Source: Hoplostethus atlanticus (taxonomy: Eukaryota; Chordata; Actinopteri; Trachichthyiformes; Trachichthyidae). From it: 64,000 nt of DNA. Below the pieces are notes generated by a model. The model ran no database searches and was not told the DNA's origin. It worked only from the letters and a program-made list of their open reading frames with translations. Both the position numbers and the translations under genes were made by a program. The stretch is taken from NCBI GenBank assembly GCA_034670405.1, contig JAXDDX010000010.1, positions 2,752,001 through 2,816,000 on the forward strand. Reading direction: 5' to 3'. Shown piece after piece: positions 24,646-49,081 of this stretch. Position 1 is the stretch's first letter. Each line of letters opens with the position of its first letter.

Positions 24646-24836
24646 ATGTTAAACACGCACAGAGTCTCTTGCCTTGTTGAATAAAACAATTTCATCCTGG
24701 GAGAATGAAAGAAAGTGTCCAGTGTCCTAACTGCACTCTGCATCCATCGGCTGCCAACAAGTAAACATGTTATTTTGTAAGGACAAGAACATGTCATTTC
24801 CTGAGGTAGCATGAAGACATGGCTTATCCTCTAGCA

Positions 24837-25043
24837 CAGGGGTGTCCAATCATGTGCCATGGAGGTCCGAGTGTATGCAGGTTTTCATTCCAACCAAAGA
24901 CTACACCAGGTGATTTCACTGATTACACCAGGTGATTCGACCGGTTATCACACCCTCAACCAGAGAGGAGGAACTAATCAGTGAAATCACCTGGTGTAGT
25001 CTTTGGCCCTCGGCCCTCCATGGCACATGATTGGACACCCCTG
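24837..25043. mobile_element. hAT-type MITE, copy 2 (between dhdh and pkm)
   Basis: 207 bp, same family as 23834-24036, with the same CAGGGGTGTCC termini and a perfect 8-bp target duplication CTCTAGCA on both sides (24829-24836 and 25044-25051). Lies in the short convergent interval between dhdh and pkm. Confidence 0.92.
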
Positions 25044-25486
25044 CTCTAGCATATAAGCCCTGACTGAGTATAGGTTTGTAGTGTAAACAGTCATTGGACT
25101 GGTGAGGGGTCTTCACAAGATCAAGACGTGTTTGACTGACCTTGTTTACCTCCATTAGCGATGTGTCTTTCTAATCAAGATGCTGGTCATAGTTTTATAA
25201 TCAACTTTGTAGGTGAAAACTAACTTTAGCCTCACTGAAGACTATGTAACTCTACAAAGAAAACACTAGGAAAACATTGAAAAAAGTTGAAAATATAAAT
25301 GTTTGAAAAACAGCAATTGTGGAGGTTTGGCCAAAGAGTAAAATCTCTCCAGTATGTGCTACTTGAATGATTTATTAAATGTTTATTTAATACCATCCAT
25401 AACCTTAAAATTACACTTCAATAATGATCATAGATGAAGCAAAGAAAAGATTCGCAAGACACAGTTAAGATAAGTGCTCATCTCTT

Positions 25487-26705
25487 TTATTGATGGAAAT
25501 CCAGTCGTGTAGGACAGCTCAGTACACCAACTAAACATTGTATTACCCTTTGGATTTTGTTAGCTCTTACACACTAGCATCACAAGCAGGTGGACAGTTA
25601 GACATACGAAAACAGCTAGGTCACTGATGGATAAGATCGACAGAGAGGGTGAAGGATGGGAGGAGGGAAAGCGGAGGGGTTCTACCCATCACCCACTGGG
25701 GTTGAGAGGGACAGGGCTTCATCCCCCTATAACAGGCCCTTCTCAGGTCCCCTGAGAAAAACCCTCATTCAGTCAATCAACGAAGGAACCATGTATGGTA
25801 GTTCTTAATGCCAACTTAGATATGATCCAAATGTAAAGAAATGTAAGGGCCTTTCTAACACTTCTTACAACACAAAAACAGTAACTGTAGTTCAAAGACC
25901 TCTAATGTGGACATCCAAAACTGACATTTCTCTATAGTTAGACAAAATATAAGTAGTATTGGATGCCCAAAAACAAAATTTCACCATTCACAAAAGTCAA
26001 GTATAATAAAGAATGTAACATTGTCTATGGGAGATTAGGAGTGCAACACGTATAGATACTTAAATCCAGTGACAGCTGGCATAAAGACACTTCATATAGA
26101 CAGCACTACAGGAGGACTGTTTAGGTGGAGTGGTGGAGCTGAGGCTGGACTGGAAGAGGAGCCTTTTGATTCAGGACACCATGAGTTTGTTCGCTTTATA
26201 GGCGGAGGAGTGTGTTTAGTAAACTTTGGAGTTACAGTACTGCAAGTGCTCTCTTAAGGTCAGCCCCACTCCTACTGCCAGTTCCACCTAAACAAGAACC
26301 AGTACACACATGCACACACGCCAGATTGCAGCACTCTGAGTCTGGTTTACTTTGAATAATACATGTGTTTGAGTGAATAAATACAGCAGTTTCTGGTCAG
26401 GGTGTACAAAGCTAAGGCCCTGGAGACTGGTTTATTTGAGAGAATCGATGTGAGAGGGATAGCCACGTGAAGTGAAATTGCGCTGGACTAGCCACCGCCA
26501 CCACCATCAGCTCTTGGGACACGAGGGCTGTACTGTAATTTTGTTTTAGTATTTTGTTTTTGCGTTATTGCCTAGATGTCGTAACTGTTTGGGAGTTGAG
26601 TCTGTGAGCCCAGGTGGTGGGATGACAGGGTTATGAAGGATAGATAATACGGGGGGGGGGTGAGGGGGGGAGGGGGGAGAAAGCAGGGCAGCCCTATTGG
26701 CTTCT
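25487..26705 (-). other. pkm: pkm 3' untranslated region (extent inferred)
   Basis: Follows the TGA at 26706-26708. On the minus strand an AATAAA (plus-strand TTTATT near 25487-25492) is a plausible polyadenylation signal, giving about 1.2 kb. A nearer AATAAA near 26429-26434 would give a shorter form. Contains a G-rich run near 26650-26680. Confidence 0.45.
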
Positions 26706-38382
<11,677 letters not shown>

Positions 38383-38410
38383 GGCGATCACTTGTGCAGC
38401 TGGAGAGGTC

Positions 38411-41400
38411 CTGCAGGTGATGAACAGAGAACACAGAAGATCATGTAGAAGATGCAGTGAAGGCAGGAAACTAGCAGTTTTCATCTGTCATCCAACGTAG
38501 ATAATGGATTCCTCAGTGGAGTTCAAAATACGGATACTTTTCACCATTTTACCAGCCAAATCCTTTTTTTTTTAAACAATAGAATAGGACCTCTGAGCAA
38601 TGTCTGGTTATGTGCACCAAGAGTTATACCTAACTCTAACAGCCTGTATTCATTTTAGTTTTAATTTCACACCCCAGATGTAGTCATGACACTGCAGGGT
38701 TAGAGGTTTGTTTCCCACTGAGGCCACTTGTGCTAATGATGTATACATTCATGGTACTTAAGCATCTGCCCTGCTGAAGTGCAAGTGCAAAGAGAATTGG
38801 TCAGGTACAGTATTACATCATGTTATGCCGGATGTGGATGATGAAGTACAGTGCTATAGTGCTATCTTTATTCAACTTTTTATTAGACTGGAGTCTCTAT
38901 TGTTATCAGTCTTGGTGGCTATCGGTTTAAGATAAGGCTTATCAAACCTCCTCGCCGTAATGCTGTGTGTAAATAATGGGATATTGTAAGCTACTTTGCA
39001 CAAGTGTCTTTTCTTAAGTCACTATTTGGCTTTTAAACTAGACCTGTGCAATCGACGGTTTACAGAGTCAAGAACATCATACGATAACGACAGCTGAAAT
39101 AAAGAGAAAGCGTGCTTCCAGTCCTTTCCTGCAGCTGCCAATTGTCCACAGTTAAATAATAAAGACACAAATGTTGATCTAAAAAGCTAAAAGGAACAAA
39201 TCCTGTTGCATTCCAATCAGATATTGAGAGTAAATGGCTTATCAAGCTGCTAGCTCATTGTACATTCTGTACTCCCCCTCCCCTCCCCCATGAATCACCC
39301 ATGGCAACGCCGCCATCACGAGGCTCACCTACGGGGCTGGCACTGCCGGGCTTTCAACACATCCATCACTTCCTTCTAGTTCCCCACGGACAGATAGACA
39401 CTCACTGTACTTTAGTAGCACAAAGGATAGATTACATCAAATCCTGTGCATTGGTAAATGGCTCAATACTGGCCAGTACACAGGGAAGTGGACCTTTAGA
39501 CAGTACAGCAGTGCCTTGCCTGAGACACTTCCTTTTTTTTGAGTCGATCCATGACAGCTCTACGACACTGTATAACCTCTCTCGCGATTTGTTTGAGCAT
39601 GACAACTGGGCATGCTCAAACAAATAGCCAGAGAGGCAGATGTGTTTGAGCAAGATGCAGCATCTCTACAGTGATGAGGAATGTCTGGACTGTTCCTTCT
39701 GGTTGCTGTGGTTACACAAGTACAGCACATGACAGACCGAGGCTGAAAGGTTTGGTTGGACGGGACGGATGGTGTATGAGAGGTAGTTTAGTGATTAGTG
39801 TTATTCAAAGACTATATCAGGGCCTTTGAGCAGGTATGCTGCATTATCAAAGCGTTGCCATCCCTACAATGTAAAGATGGCAGAATAAAATACTGTAGGT
39901 GGTTAGTGGCTTAAAAATGGGGTACATTTTGTTCCATTAGCCTAGACAAAAGCCTGCAAAGTCAGTTTTGGGATGTGAGGCAAAATATTAAAAAATGTGT
40001 ACCCAGAGAGAAAAATAAAATAAAACCCACTACTGCTTAAGAGACAGCCCAAACAGGGAGCTAACCTATCCCTGCCAAGGACCAGCGCAAGGTTACCATC
40101 AGACCTCAAGCCAAAACCACCCTGAGGGGAGATAAGGTTCACTCACTCTAAATTATACATTGAAGTGCACATGAACAGAACACTCTCACTGGTTGCCATC
40201 TCTCAAATGGCTAGCTCTGTAATTCAGGATAGTCCTAGCTTCTTCTGGGGAGCAGATGCCAGGAGTGGCCTTGACCAGGTTGCGCTACTTAACGCAGGGG
40301 ATAATCTGTAGTGTGCATCTGGACCACGAGGCTAGAAAAGGCTGTCTGCACTTTTGACTTCAGAGTTTAAGACATTTTAATGACAGTTACAATAGAACCT
40401 GAGTGACACTTTTGCAGTAGCTGCACCGAGAAAACATGTTTAAAGACCTGCATTTAAGACTTAAAGACTATTTAACTGACCTAGGCCTTGAATTTGGATA
40501 ATTCCATTAACAGGTTTTAGGACCTGCAGACACCCTGTAGAGAGCACACATCCTCCATCCTCTACACAGTGCACAGTACAGATGCATCCATTGTAGAAGT
40601 ACCTCTTTTTATTGCATGCTCGCTTCATTACTGTTGCTCCCCTCTGAGAGAAATTGTTAAGCAAACAACATTTTTGCGCCATCTCAGCCATCTATGACAT
40701 TTAAGAGAGGATAGGCTGTACTAGTAGGGGATGGATGCAAGACGGGACTTTTTTGAACTAGGGTAATAATACCATCTACACTATAAGTTCTGCTTTCTAA
40801 AATGCTGCCTTTGACATGGAAACAGTGGTGGTTCCTATAACTCATCACGCCCTGGGTACAAAAGCATCATGGCAAGGGATTCCAGGCAGCATCACCATTA
40901 CAACCAATAGGCTCTCCCAGCAGAATCAGCTGACCGATGATGTAACACCTTAGTCAGAACAGCAGACCAGTGCTGTACGTGAGCACAGTCACATACAGCT
41001 CTCCTCCTCACAAACACAAGAGGCTGGAGCCCCCCTCCATACTAGACTAAACCATGCAGATGACTGCACAGGGGAGTCTACAGAGGGATGAGAGGAGAGA
41101 ATGAATTGAAAAGAGTTAGTGTTAGAGTATTGGATTTGATTAATTCTTGTTGTCAACTCCAAATCCATTATTTTCATATTGATTAAGAATTGGAATTGAT
41201 TTGATACTGAACCCAACTGACCATCATGAATCACCAAGTCCTACATACACTCGAAATCCATGTTATACAGACTTGCAGTGTGAATTTGGACTGACTTTTC
41301 TAGAGAGGCAGCGGCCTACTGCTGATACAAGAAACGCTTTTAATCTCTTAAAAACTATTAAAATGTCTTGAATACCGTTATTATAGCCTTTAATTTAGAT

Positions 41401-44400
41401 ACTTGATTTTAAGGCTTTTTATGAACCTGCTGATACCCTATTTAGTGGTCTGCTAATTGAGTGCAACCATTGTAGGCCATGTAAAAAAAGTGTCAACAGG
41501 AGAAAAATCTCTAACCACTTTGTTGGGGCAAACTGAGTAGCCTAGAAAAAAATGTACAGGATTTTACTGATACTGGTATTTTCTGCCAACCGCATCTGCT
41601 TATGAATCATCTGTGGCTGATTATTCACCCCCCACCCCTTCCCTACCTGCGTCATAATCCCCCACCACACATTTTTACAGTGAGGTTTGCTCCAGGATTA
41701 TTAAGTACCCAGGTACTTTATTTCAGATTAATTGTTTCACCTTTTGTATCAAGCACCTTGTCAGGATTTTGGAGGAGGATGCCAGGGTCGACCCCGGTAC
41801 AGCCAGCGAGCAGTGGCTATGGGCCATCAGCAGCCATAGTAACCCTGACACAGATGCAGGGCTAATTTTAGAGCTGGCTGCTAATAATCCCCTCCAATCC
41901 CTTTCCAACAAAAGCGCATCTCCCTCTGTATCCACACACTGATCGCAAACTCTCAAATCACCATTACCATCTTCCTAAAGAATCCAATCAATATCTACAA
42001 AATGTGCCTGTGCAAGCATAAGCATGTTTTCTTGCAGCGTACTGGTAGCACCAGCAGAGGACATGACAGGGTGACAAGACACTCTAGTAACATCCACCAT
42101 TGCAGTGATGTAACACTGGGCTAATCAGAGTTGGGTGACAGAGAGCGGCTGCTCTTTATCACTGCCCACCCGACCACAGCACCGTCCGCTGGTTCCACTA
42201 CGTACCCCCAGTAGATCTTCCTGTTCCTCCTGGGGACGAAGAGGCACGTTGCTGCCACAGACCTCTGCAACAACCCCTGCGTGTTGGAGCCTCCAATGCC
42301 AGTGAGCAAAGCACTCCCTGCAGCAGCAACAACAGTGCAAGCAGGACTGACAGGAGAGCCTACTGCAGTGAGCGTGCATACGCATGACTCTGTCAAGGGC
42401 TCAGGAGTAAATCCCTTCAGCGAGGATAAAGGGCACATAGAGTCCCTGCCGTGTCCAGGTAGCCGGCATGCCCTGATACCACGGACATACATGAGACCTT
42501 CTGAGTTCTTGGTAGAAGCTTCCACCACGGTGCACCACAGCCATGTTACCCCAGTGTTACCCAGCCTAGGTCATACAACCCCCCAGGCTCATAAACAGAG
42601 CCTGGGCTAATAATAACAACTCACAGCATGCTGAGTCTGCGTGTAGAAAACCAATGCTTGGAATGTACGATGGTATATTCAGCATGTGGCCTACAGACTA
42701 TGGTATTAATAACACTGTATGAGTTTGCTCTCTGTGGTGTGTCCCACTGATAGTAGTGCACATGGAATGCACTACGTAACAAAACGTAAATGCCATTTGG
42801 TGGAAACGTTTATCCAACGTGTCTTACACCACCCTGAGTGCCAACATTTTTGACAAGAGTGTCCCCAGTGGCAAATGGCACTGTTAGTGTCATCCTCTAT
42901 CCTCTAGAGTTACAGACCACACCACTGCCTAGCATTAGTCAGCAAATGTGCAGCCATGGTGGGGAGGGACTGTATGGGAGCAGTGCCAGCTGCAAAAGGT
43001 CTAGTCCACTGCACCAACAGCCAGTGCAGCTGCAGCTGACCCACCTTTGGCACAACAGCAGGTCAAGGACACTTTGATACAGAATAGATGCATATTTCCA
43101 TCTATCAACCACAGTAGCCTGTGGACCCCAGAATTTAGCCAGAAACTAGCTATTTTCAGTATTTAACAAGACAATGGACAGACATTATCCTGAAAAATAC
43201 ATCTGGTTTGCTGCGTGGTAGGGTAGGCAAACTAACCAGCCACAGCCAACATTTAACAGCATTAGCTAATTGGCTGATTGCACTTTGGATCTGTGGAAGG
43301 AGACCCTCAGTCTGGGTGAATAGGTTAGGTTGGAATAGGCTAGTGAGTGCTATGAATTTTGAGCAAGAATGAGCAAATTGAGTAAGAGAGATGGGGGTTT
43401 CTAGTCAAATCAGAGCAAACAATAAGCCTTCTTGAGTAACAGGATGAGCAAAGGCCCATGCTACTCATGCTTCCTGTATGATAATCCACGTGCTACTTTG
43501 AAAACCGTTTAGAGCTTCTTAATCTATGGGCTGGGACCGAGAAGGAATCAGTGGCTTGTTTCTGGTGGATCCCCTCATGAATATGACTACTAATATATTT
43601 TAATGAGCCTTGGTCCAAGGTTGAGACTAAATTTACTTACTTTTAGTCCCTGACTGTGAAGGTTTGAGAGCCCATTAGCTAAGCTACTGAAGGTGAATAA
43701 AAAAAGACCACTCATCCAATATAACCTCCTCCCAACCTACATCTTAGTTCTCAGAACACAGATAGAGCAAAGCCCTGTGCCGAGCCCATGACAATATAGT
43801 TGCTAGTCACTCGACACAATGACCTGACCGGTCCCTCTGGGAAAAGGCTTATTTTTCGTGCAGACAGGGCCTTTAGCCAGGAAACACTGTTACATAACAA
43901 TGAGAACAGCGTCTCCAGACTTTCAGACCTGAAAAGACCACAAAGTCTTTACAGCTGGCAGACAAACCACTTGACTGCATTAACCTTGATCAAGAACTTG
44001 ACTTTTCACACTGACAACATAGTATATGCATTTAGGCTGTGCTTTAGTCTAATAACTGATAATCCCTACGCATATTACGATAGGTGCATCTAATATCTAA
44101 GGATGTGTGCTTACAATTTAAAACGCACATTGAGGCACAGCCTTGCCTAGGACGAGAGGGACATCTTATGTCCACTGTTTTGGGAATAGGCTGTCAAGGA
44201 AGGCTTAGTTATCACACACCAAGGACTTCACAGTTAAATCTGACAGATAGGGAGCTAGCAGCCATAACGACAAACCAGACTGTCAGGAGGAAATCTGTCA
44301 TCCTGTGTCAACAAGGCCAATCCTTTTACAAGGTAAAATTCAGTTCACTGGTAGCTGAGGAAAAAATGTTACATCAGCATATCACATAGAGCACAGATTA

Positions 44401-45153
44401 TGCCCTGGTGAGAGAGATGGCGATTTCATGTAATGCACATCTTAATGAATACTAAACGGTAACAGAACACTAATATTACAACAATACTGGGTTTTATCTC
44501 AGGTATACTTATGTCAGAAGCGCCGATGCGCCAGAGGTCACGTTCTCATTTCTGCGTCACATTTTCCTGAACTAGAGACATCACGAAGACAAATTGGCCA
44601 ATGGGAGGCCGAATTGAAGGCGCAGCCACACCCACAACAGGAGGCAGCAGGAAGCGATTCTTTGTCGTTACGCACGCATCACCTTAACTGCAAGTTATGT
44701 ATTTTACCTTACTATAAGGCTGCAACGTCTCAACAACGAATAATAAGCACTCTTGAAGTGCCCAGAGAGCTGCCTCAAGTCTATCCATCCGTCAACAGCA
44801 TTTTCCATTATGTAACATACAATGCAACATTGTTGAAAACTTACTTAGAAATACCAAACCAGCACGGTCAGGCTTACGAACAGCTTAGCTAACGTTATGC
44901 GAGAAGGGGTACTACAACTTTTAAAAAAACATTTAGATAAAAACTAGGTAGTCTTTAGAGGAAACTAGACACCAGTGGGCAAGTGACATAATCCTGGACA
45001 TATCAGCCCACAAGATGTAACGTTAGCTACACCAGTAAAGAAAGTCAAAAGAGTTAGAAGCCAATAATGGTGACACCTCAAATGTCACAGAAGCTCTTGG
45101 GCCAATTGTAATCGGCAGACTAACAAACTGCATCTCCTGTATAAGGTACTCAC
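38411..45153 (-). other. pkm: pkm intron 1
   Basis: No exon supported. Contains a strong hairpin at 39576-39636, L2-tail fragments and a GC-richer stretch at 42120-42600 with open frames on both strands. Confidence 0.5.
39576..39636. repeat. Two-tier hairpin in pkm intron 1
   Basis: ATTTGTTTGAGCATG (39587-39601) and CATGCTCAAACAAAT (39611-39625) are exact inverted copies around a 9-bp loop. Outside them CCTCTC (39576-39581) pairs with GAGAGG (39631-39636). Confidence 0.85.
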
Positions 45154-45240
45154 CTTATCTCGTTGGACAACTGCTAGGACTGATGCACTGCAGTTACATA
45201 CAGTAGCTCAAGGTGAGCTCCCTAACTCACTGGGACTACT
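45154..45240 (-). other. pkm: Probable pkm non-coding exon 1
   Basis: A good minus-strand donor, GATAAG|GTGAGT, ends an exon at 45154. No other strong candidate lies between here and parp6. The 5' limit is unknown. A CCAAT-type sequence (plus-strand CCAATCAGG near 45458) lies about 0.3 kb upstream. Confidence 0.4.
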
Positions 45241-46522
45241 TTTTAGGGATGCTACGAAGTATCCATCCGAGAGAATATAGGGCAATGTAAAAATATAACG
45301 CGGCCTTGACGCTCTGAAATTAATTGTAATTATCACGGACCCTTCAATAATGTTTATTATTACTGTTTGCCCCCAGTGAAAACCAGAATTTTGTAAAAGT
45401 TAATGCCAACGCGGAAGGTTACGCAGAAACACGGTGGACGTGCTAGGTTGTTGGCAACCAATCAGGACACAGAAATGCATCTCTGGAGCATGGTGCCTGC
45501 GTGACTGTGGATGCGGTAGATAAAGTTCCTGAAATATACGTCGGTTTGGTTTCTATAAGCTTCCAATGACTGCTCCGCTGTTATAATATTACACTCATGA
45601 GTAAACTCATCTTCCTAGGCATTCTATAGGTTTTATTGATGTTCAAATTAACTGTTGCCGCAATGATTCATGGGAAACATCACAAAACCTGATGTAATGA
45701 AAACGGTTTCATAACTATCAAAATATTGTTCATGCCATTTAAGTCTTAAGAGCTGATACAAAAATCAGTTCAACTCGGCCAAACAGTATCTAGTGATTTC
45801 CCAGTCCCAGTGCGGTAAATAGCTTGTCACAAAATACAGCTTTTACATGGATGGTGGTCGAGCAATAGTACACTGAAGCCTACAGGAACCTCTAACTGTG
45901 CTCACTTCACAGTGATATGGTACAGGCAACAGTGGCCCCTAGCGGTCAAAGGTAATAATAATAGTTTTGAGAATTTATTATTTTTAAGACATTGAATTAA
46001 GTTATACTGAGTATGTATGAATAAGACCTCCAAGTGCAGGGTGATTAAGCAAAACTATGATCATTTTTTTTATTATCAGGGACTATTATTATGTCTATTA
46101 CATAAGCACATGCTTGGTTAGTTAGTTGGTTTGTTTTTCATAAGAATAGGTATATTTTACTTGACCTGTCCTTTGTATTCAATTTATTTTAACTCTTAAC
46201 TTGGAAGACTGCATATTATTATTATCATTTATATCATCATCATTATTATTATTGTTAATATTATTATTATTATTATTGTTGTTATTTAATAATAATGTTT
46301 AGATTGCGATTTTCACAGAATTTATAATGAATAAGACACATTTCCTCCTGTTGAAGGTGTACAATAGGCTACTGTGTTGCTATGCTTCCTCGCCATGATG
46401 AATTTCATCCATGTGCTAATCATCTGTGCTATGTAAATGGGAGACAGCAACTAAACCTTTGTACAGACAGACACAGAGTCTAGAATTCATAACACGTCTG
46501 CAGCAGTTGTAGTAGTAGTCTA

Positions 46523-46559
46523 CAACATAGTCTACTGTAGTATACAGTAGACTATGTTG
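46523..46559. repeat. Perfect 17-bp hairpin, 3-nt loop
   Basis: CAACATAGTCTACTGTA and TACAGTAGACTATGTTG are exact inverted copies separated by GTA. Confidence 0.9.
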
Positions 46560-47303
46560 CTGTATGTTCCCCAAGATGATTAATTCTCTTGTTGTGATAA
46601 TCAGCTCTGCCAGGGACGTGACAGACAGTAACTAAACTCTTGACACAGACATGTCATCCACAGCCGTGAGATACAAATATGGCTATTCAAACTCTCTGGA
46701 GAGATTAGACAACAAAACAGTCTATGTAGTCCACAGAGTACTATGTAGCTCATTTAGCAGATACACTAGAGGGTAATGCTCATCTCTGCTTCTGTCTGCA
46801 TAGGTCTACTCTTCATTGAGTTTGGGTTCCCTCCCCCAGTGCACCCTTTAGTCCTCACCTGTCTGTGGTGGTGTTAGCGCTGCTACCACTGCCCATGTTT
46901 CCATCTCACTGGACACTGCCAGCCTCTGCCTGGATCCAGCACTTGGCTCCGCTACCTCAGGCTAATGGACACACCTGCCCAGGTGAGGGACGAATCTGCA
47001 GTCCAGTCACCCTGTCCAATGGCCATGTCCCTAGCTGTCCCTAGCATTAATGTCTCCTAACCCCTGGGCCACGAGGTACAGTAAGATACGCTGGGAATAT
47101 CCTCTGATAAATCCCAGAGATGTACACTGAGTAGACAGGACATTCTATCGCATGTAACATGTAATGAAATACTTCTACTAACATGATGATGATGATGATG
47201 ATGACTATTATTATTATTGTTATTATAGTTGTATAGTATTTTTGTCAACAAAGTGAAAAAGTGCAGTACAATAGAAAAAACCTCAAAACCAACAAACGAA
47301 CCA

Positions 47304-47372
47304 ACTATGTTGAATGCACTTATTGTAAGTCGCTTGGGATAAAAGCGTCTGCTGAATGCCTGTAATAATATA
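47304..47372 (+). repeat. L2 LINE 3' tail, short copy
   Basis: TATGTTGAATGCACTTATTG, then GTAAGTCGCTTGGGATAAAA and GCGTCTGCTGAATGCCTGTA, match the 3' end of the LINE at 34429-36717. Confidence 0.8.
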
Positions 47373-48612
47373 ATGTGTTGTGTGGAGGTCTGTTTGGCCA
47401 TGACGTTTAAATGAAATCCAGTAATTGATGTTCATTTTGTTCTATTGTTCTAAATTGCCCTCGCTGAACAAAACATTGACGCAAAAGGAAACCTTCCTCC
47501 CTTTTGCGTCCCTCCCCTTCCTTCCCTCCCTAATTTTATTTTTCATCTTGGAGCAGTAGGAGAAAACAGATAATATATGAGATACATGTGGTGCAGAAAT
47601 GAGACACCATACTCTCACAAAATGTTTGAGAGCACAAAATTCAATTCAATTATTTCTTTCCCCAAAATGGATTTAGAGATGTAGCCATGACGTGCTCAGT
47701 GCCACTGCAGAACTGTTGCTTCACCTCTGAGAGGAAATCTTCAGAAAGTTCAAATTACGTTCTAATTTCATCCATCAGAAGGCACCGAAAATAGAACAAG
47801 GAAATGGCCTGCCGTGAAGTAGTCAGAAAGATGAGAGTTTTGTGTTACCATATGCCTATTCAGCTCCATCAGAAAGAAGGCTGCAGTGGCTGTTGCAGTA
47901 CTAGTGGAGGATAGGTGCGCAGTAGATGAAGGACAGGGGATTTTTAACGACTACCATGCAGCATAACCCTGGTTGGTGAAACAATGATGGCGTGTCATCA
48001 AAATGTCTCCCTCTCATTTGTATTCCGGCCGGAAAAAAAAATCTTTATCAGGGTCACTGCTCTTTAGCTGGCCTTTGTATCGCCTGCCAGATCACATCAG
48101 GGAAAAGTTAGGAGATGTTCCTTTCCTCTCCCTCCCTCGGCAGACTGCAGCCAAACATTGAACAGGCAGTCGCCCCGACACCTGTCCCTTAATCTGCCCA
48201 TTCTTTAGGTCAGTCTGAAAATGGAACGTGGTGATAATGAGGGTAAACACTGATTAGCACAGAGGTCCAACTGCTGATGACCATTGTGTCACACACATGC
48301 GCACACACACATGCACACACACAGACACAGTGCCCACTTATACACACGGAAACTGCTTGAAATAATACAATTCATAGTTCTTATGAATATTATTAGGATG
48401 TATAGTACACAAATAATCGTATATTAATCAGTATGTATGTATACAGTGTGTATGTATGTAGTCAAATTGTAGACCCTTGGACCCAGGACCCTTGTTGATT
48501 TTTATTTTTTCAAAAAATTAATTTGGATGAGACATAAAAGCACTTCAGTACCAGCCAGCAGCAATCCGTCTGCCTCTAAAGCATAATTGCATGTTAATAG
48601 ACACTGTTGCAT

Positions 48613-48652
<40 letters not shown>

Positions 48653-48735
48653 AACAAGCAAGCCCATACACACAAGCAGAGCCATTTTCCTCCATTTCTT
48701 CCTTATCCCTCTCAGCAGCAGTGCAGTCAGCTGCA

Positions 48736-48774
48736 GGTCACGTGACCGGCTGCCTGCTCTCACTGCGCATGCTC
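48736..48774. promoter_or_regulatory. parp6: Candidate parp6 promoter motifs
   Basis: The palindrome GGTCACGTGACC (USF/CLEAR-type E-box, 48736-48747) and CTGCGCATGCTC (NRF1-like, 48763-48774) are typical of housekeeping promoters and lie about 300 bp upstream of the first parp6 donor. Confidence 0.45.
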
Positions 48775-48799
48775 AGACCGCTCAGTGTTGTCAGGCAAA

Positions 48800-49081
48800 A
48801 TACACGGCAGCAGTAGGAGCAGAGATCTGCAATAGATAAACACACAGACACACACACACACCAGCTGGCTTGCTCGCAGACACACACTAACAAGCGCAGG
48901 GAAACAGACGGTGTCAAAATGGGGGATTCCGGCTCTGGCATTCGTGATAGACGTTTTTAATGGGCTTATTTTCATCTATCATTCCAGTGGAAAATAGCCA
49001 CCGATAGAGAGGCAGGTGTGCCCTTTAAGAGAGGAAGCAGCTGAGGCAAGGACAGCATCCTCCTCTCCATCCTCTGTGAAG
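48800..49081 (+). other. parp6: Probable parp6 5' untranslated exon 1
   Basis: Ends at a consensus donor, GAAG|GTAAGT. The 5' limit is inferred from the promoter motifs. Contains a short upstream frame (48919-48960, 13 codons, MGDSGSGIRDRRF then stop) that could affect translation if transcribed. Confidence 0.45.

Larger units (their letters stand above)
45241..48735. other. Divergent intergenic interval between pkm and parp6
   Basis: No coding exon supported. Contains an (ATT)n-rich stretch at 46214-46286, a perfect hairpin at 46523-46559, a diverged local duplication within about 46390-46670, an L2 tail at 47304-47372 and a (CA)n tract at 48614-48651. The pkm promoter should lie at its left edge and the parp6 promoter at its right edge. 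Confidence 0.5.
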
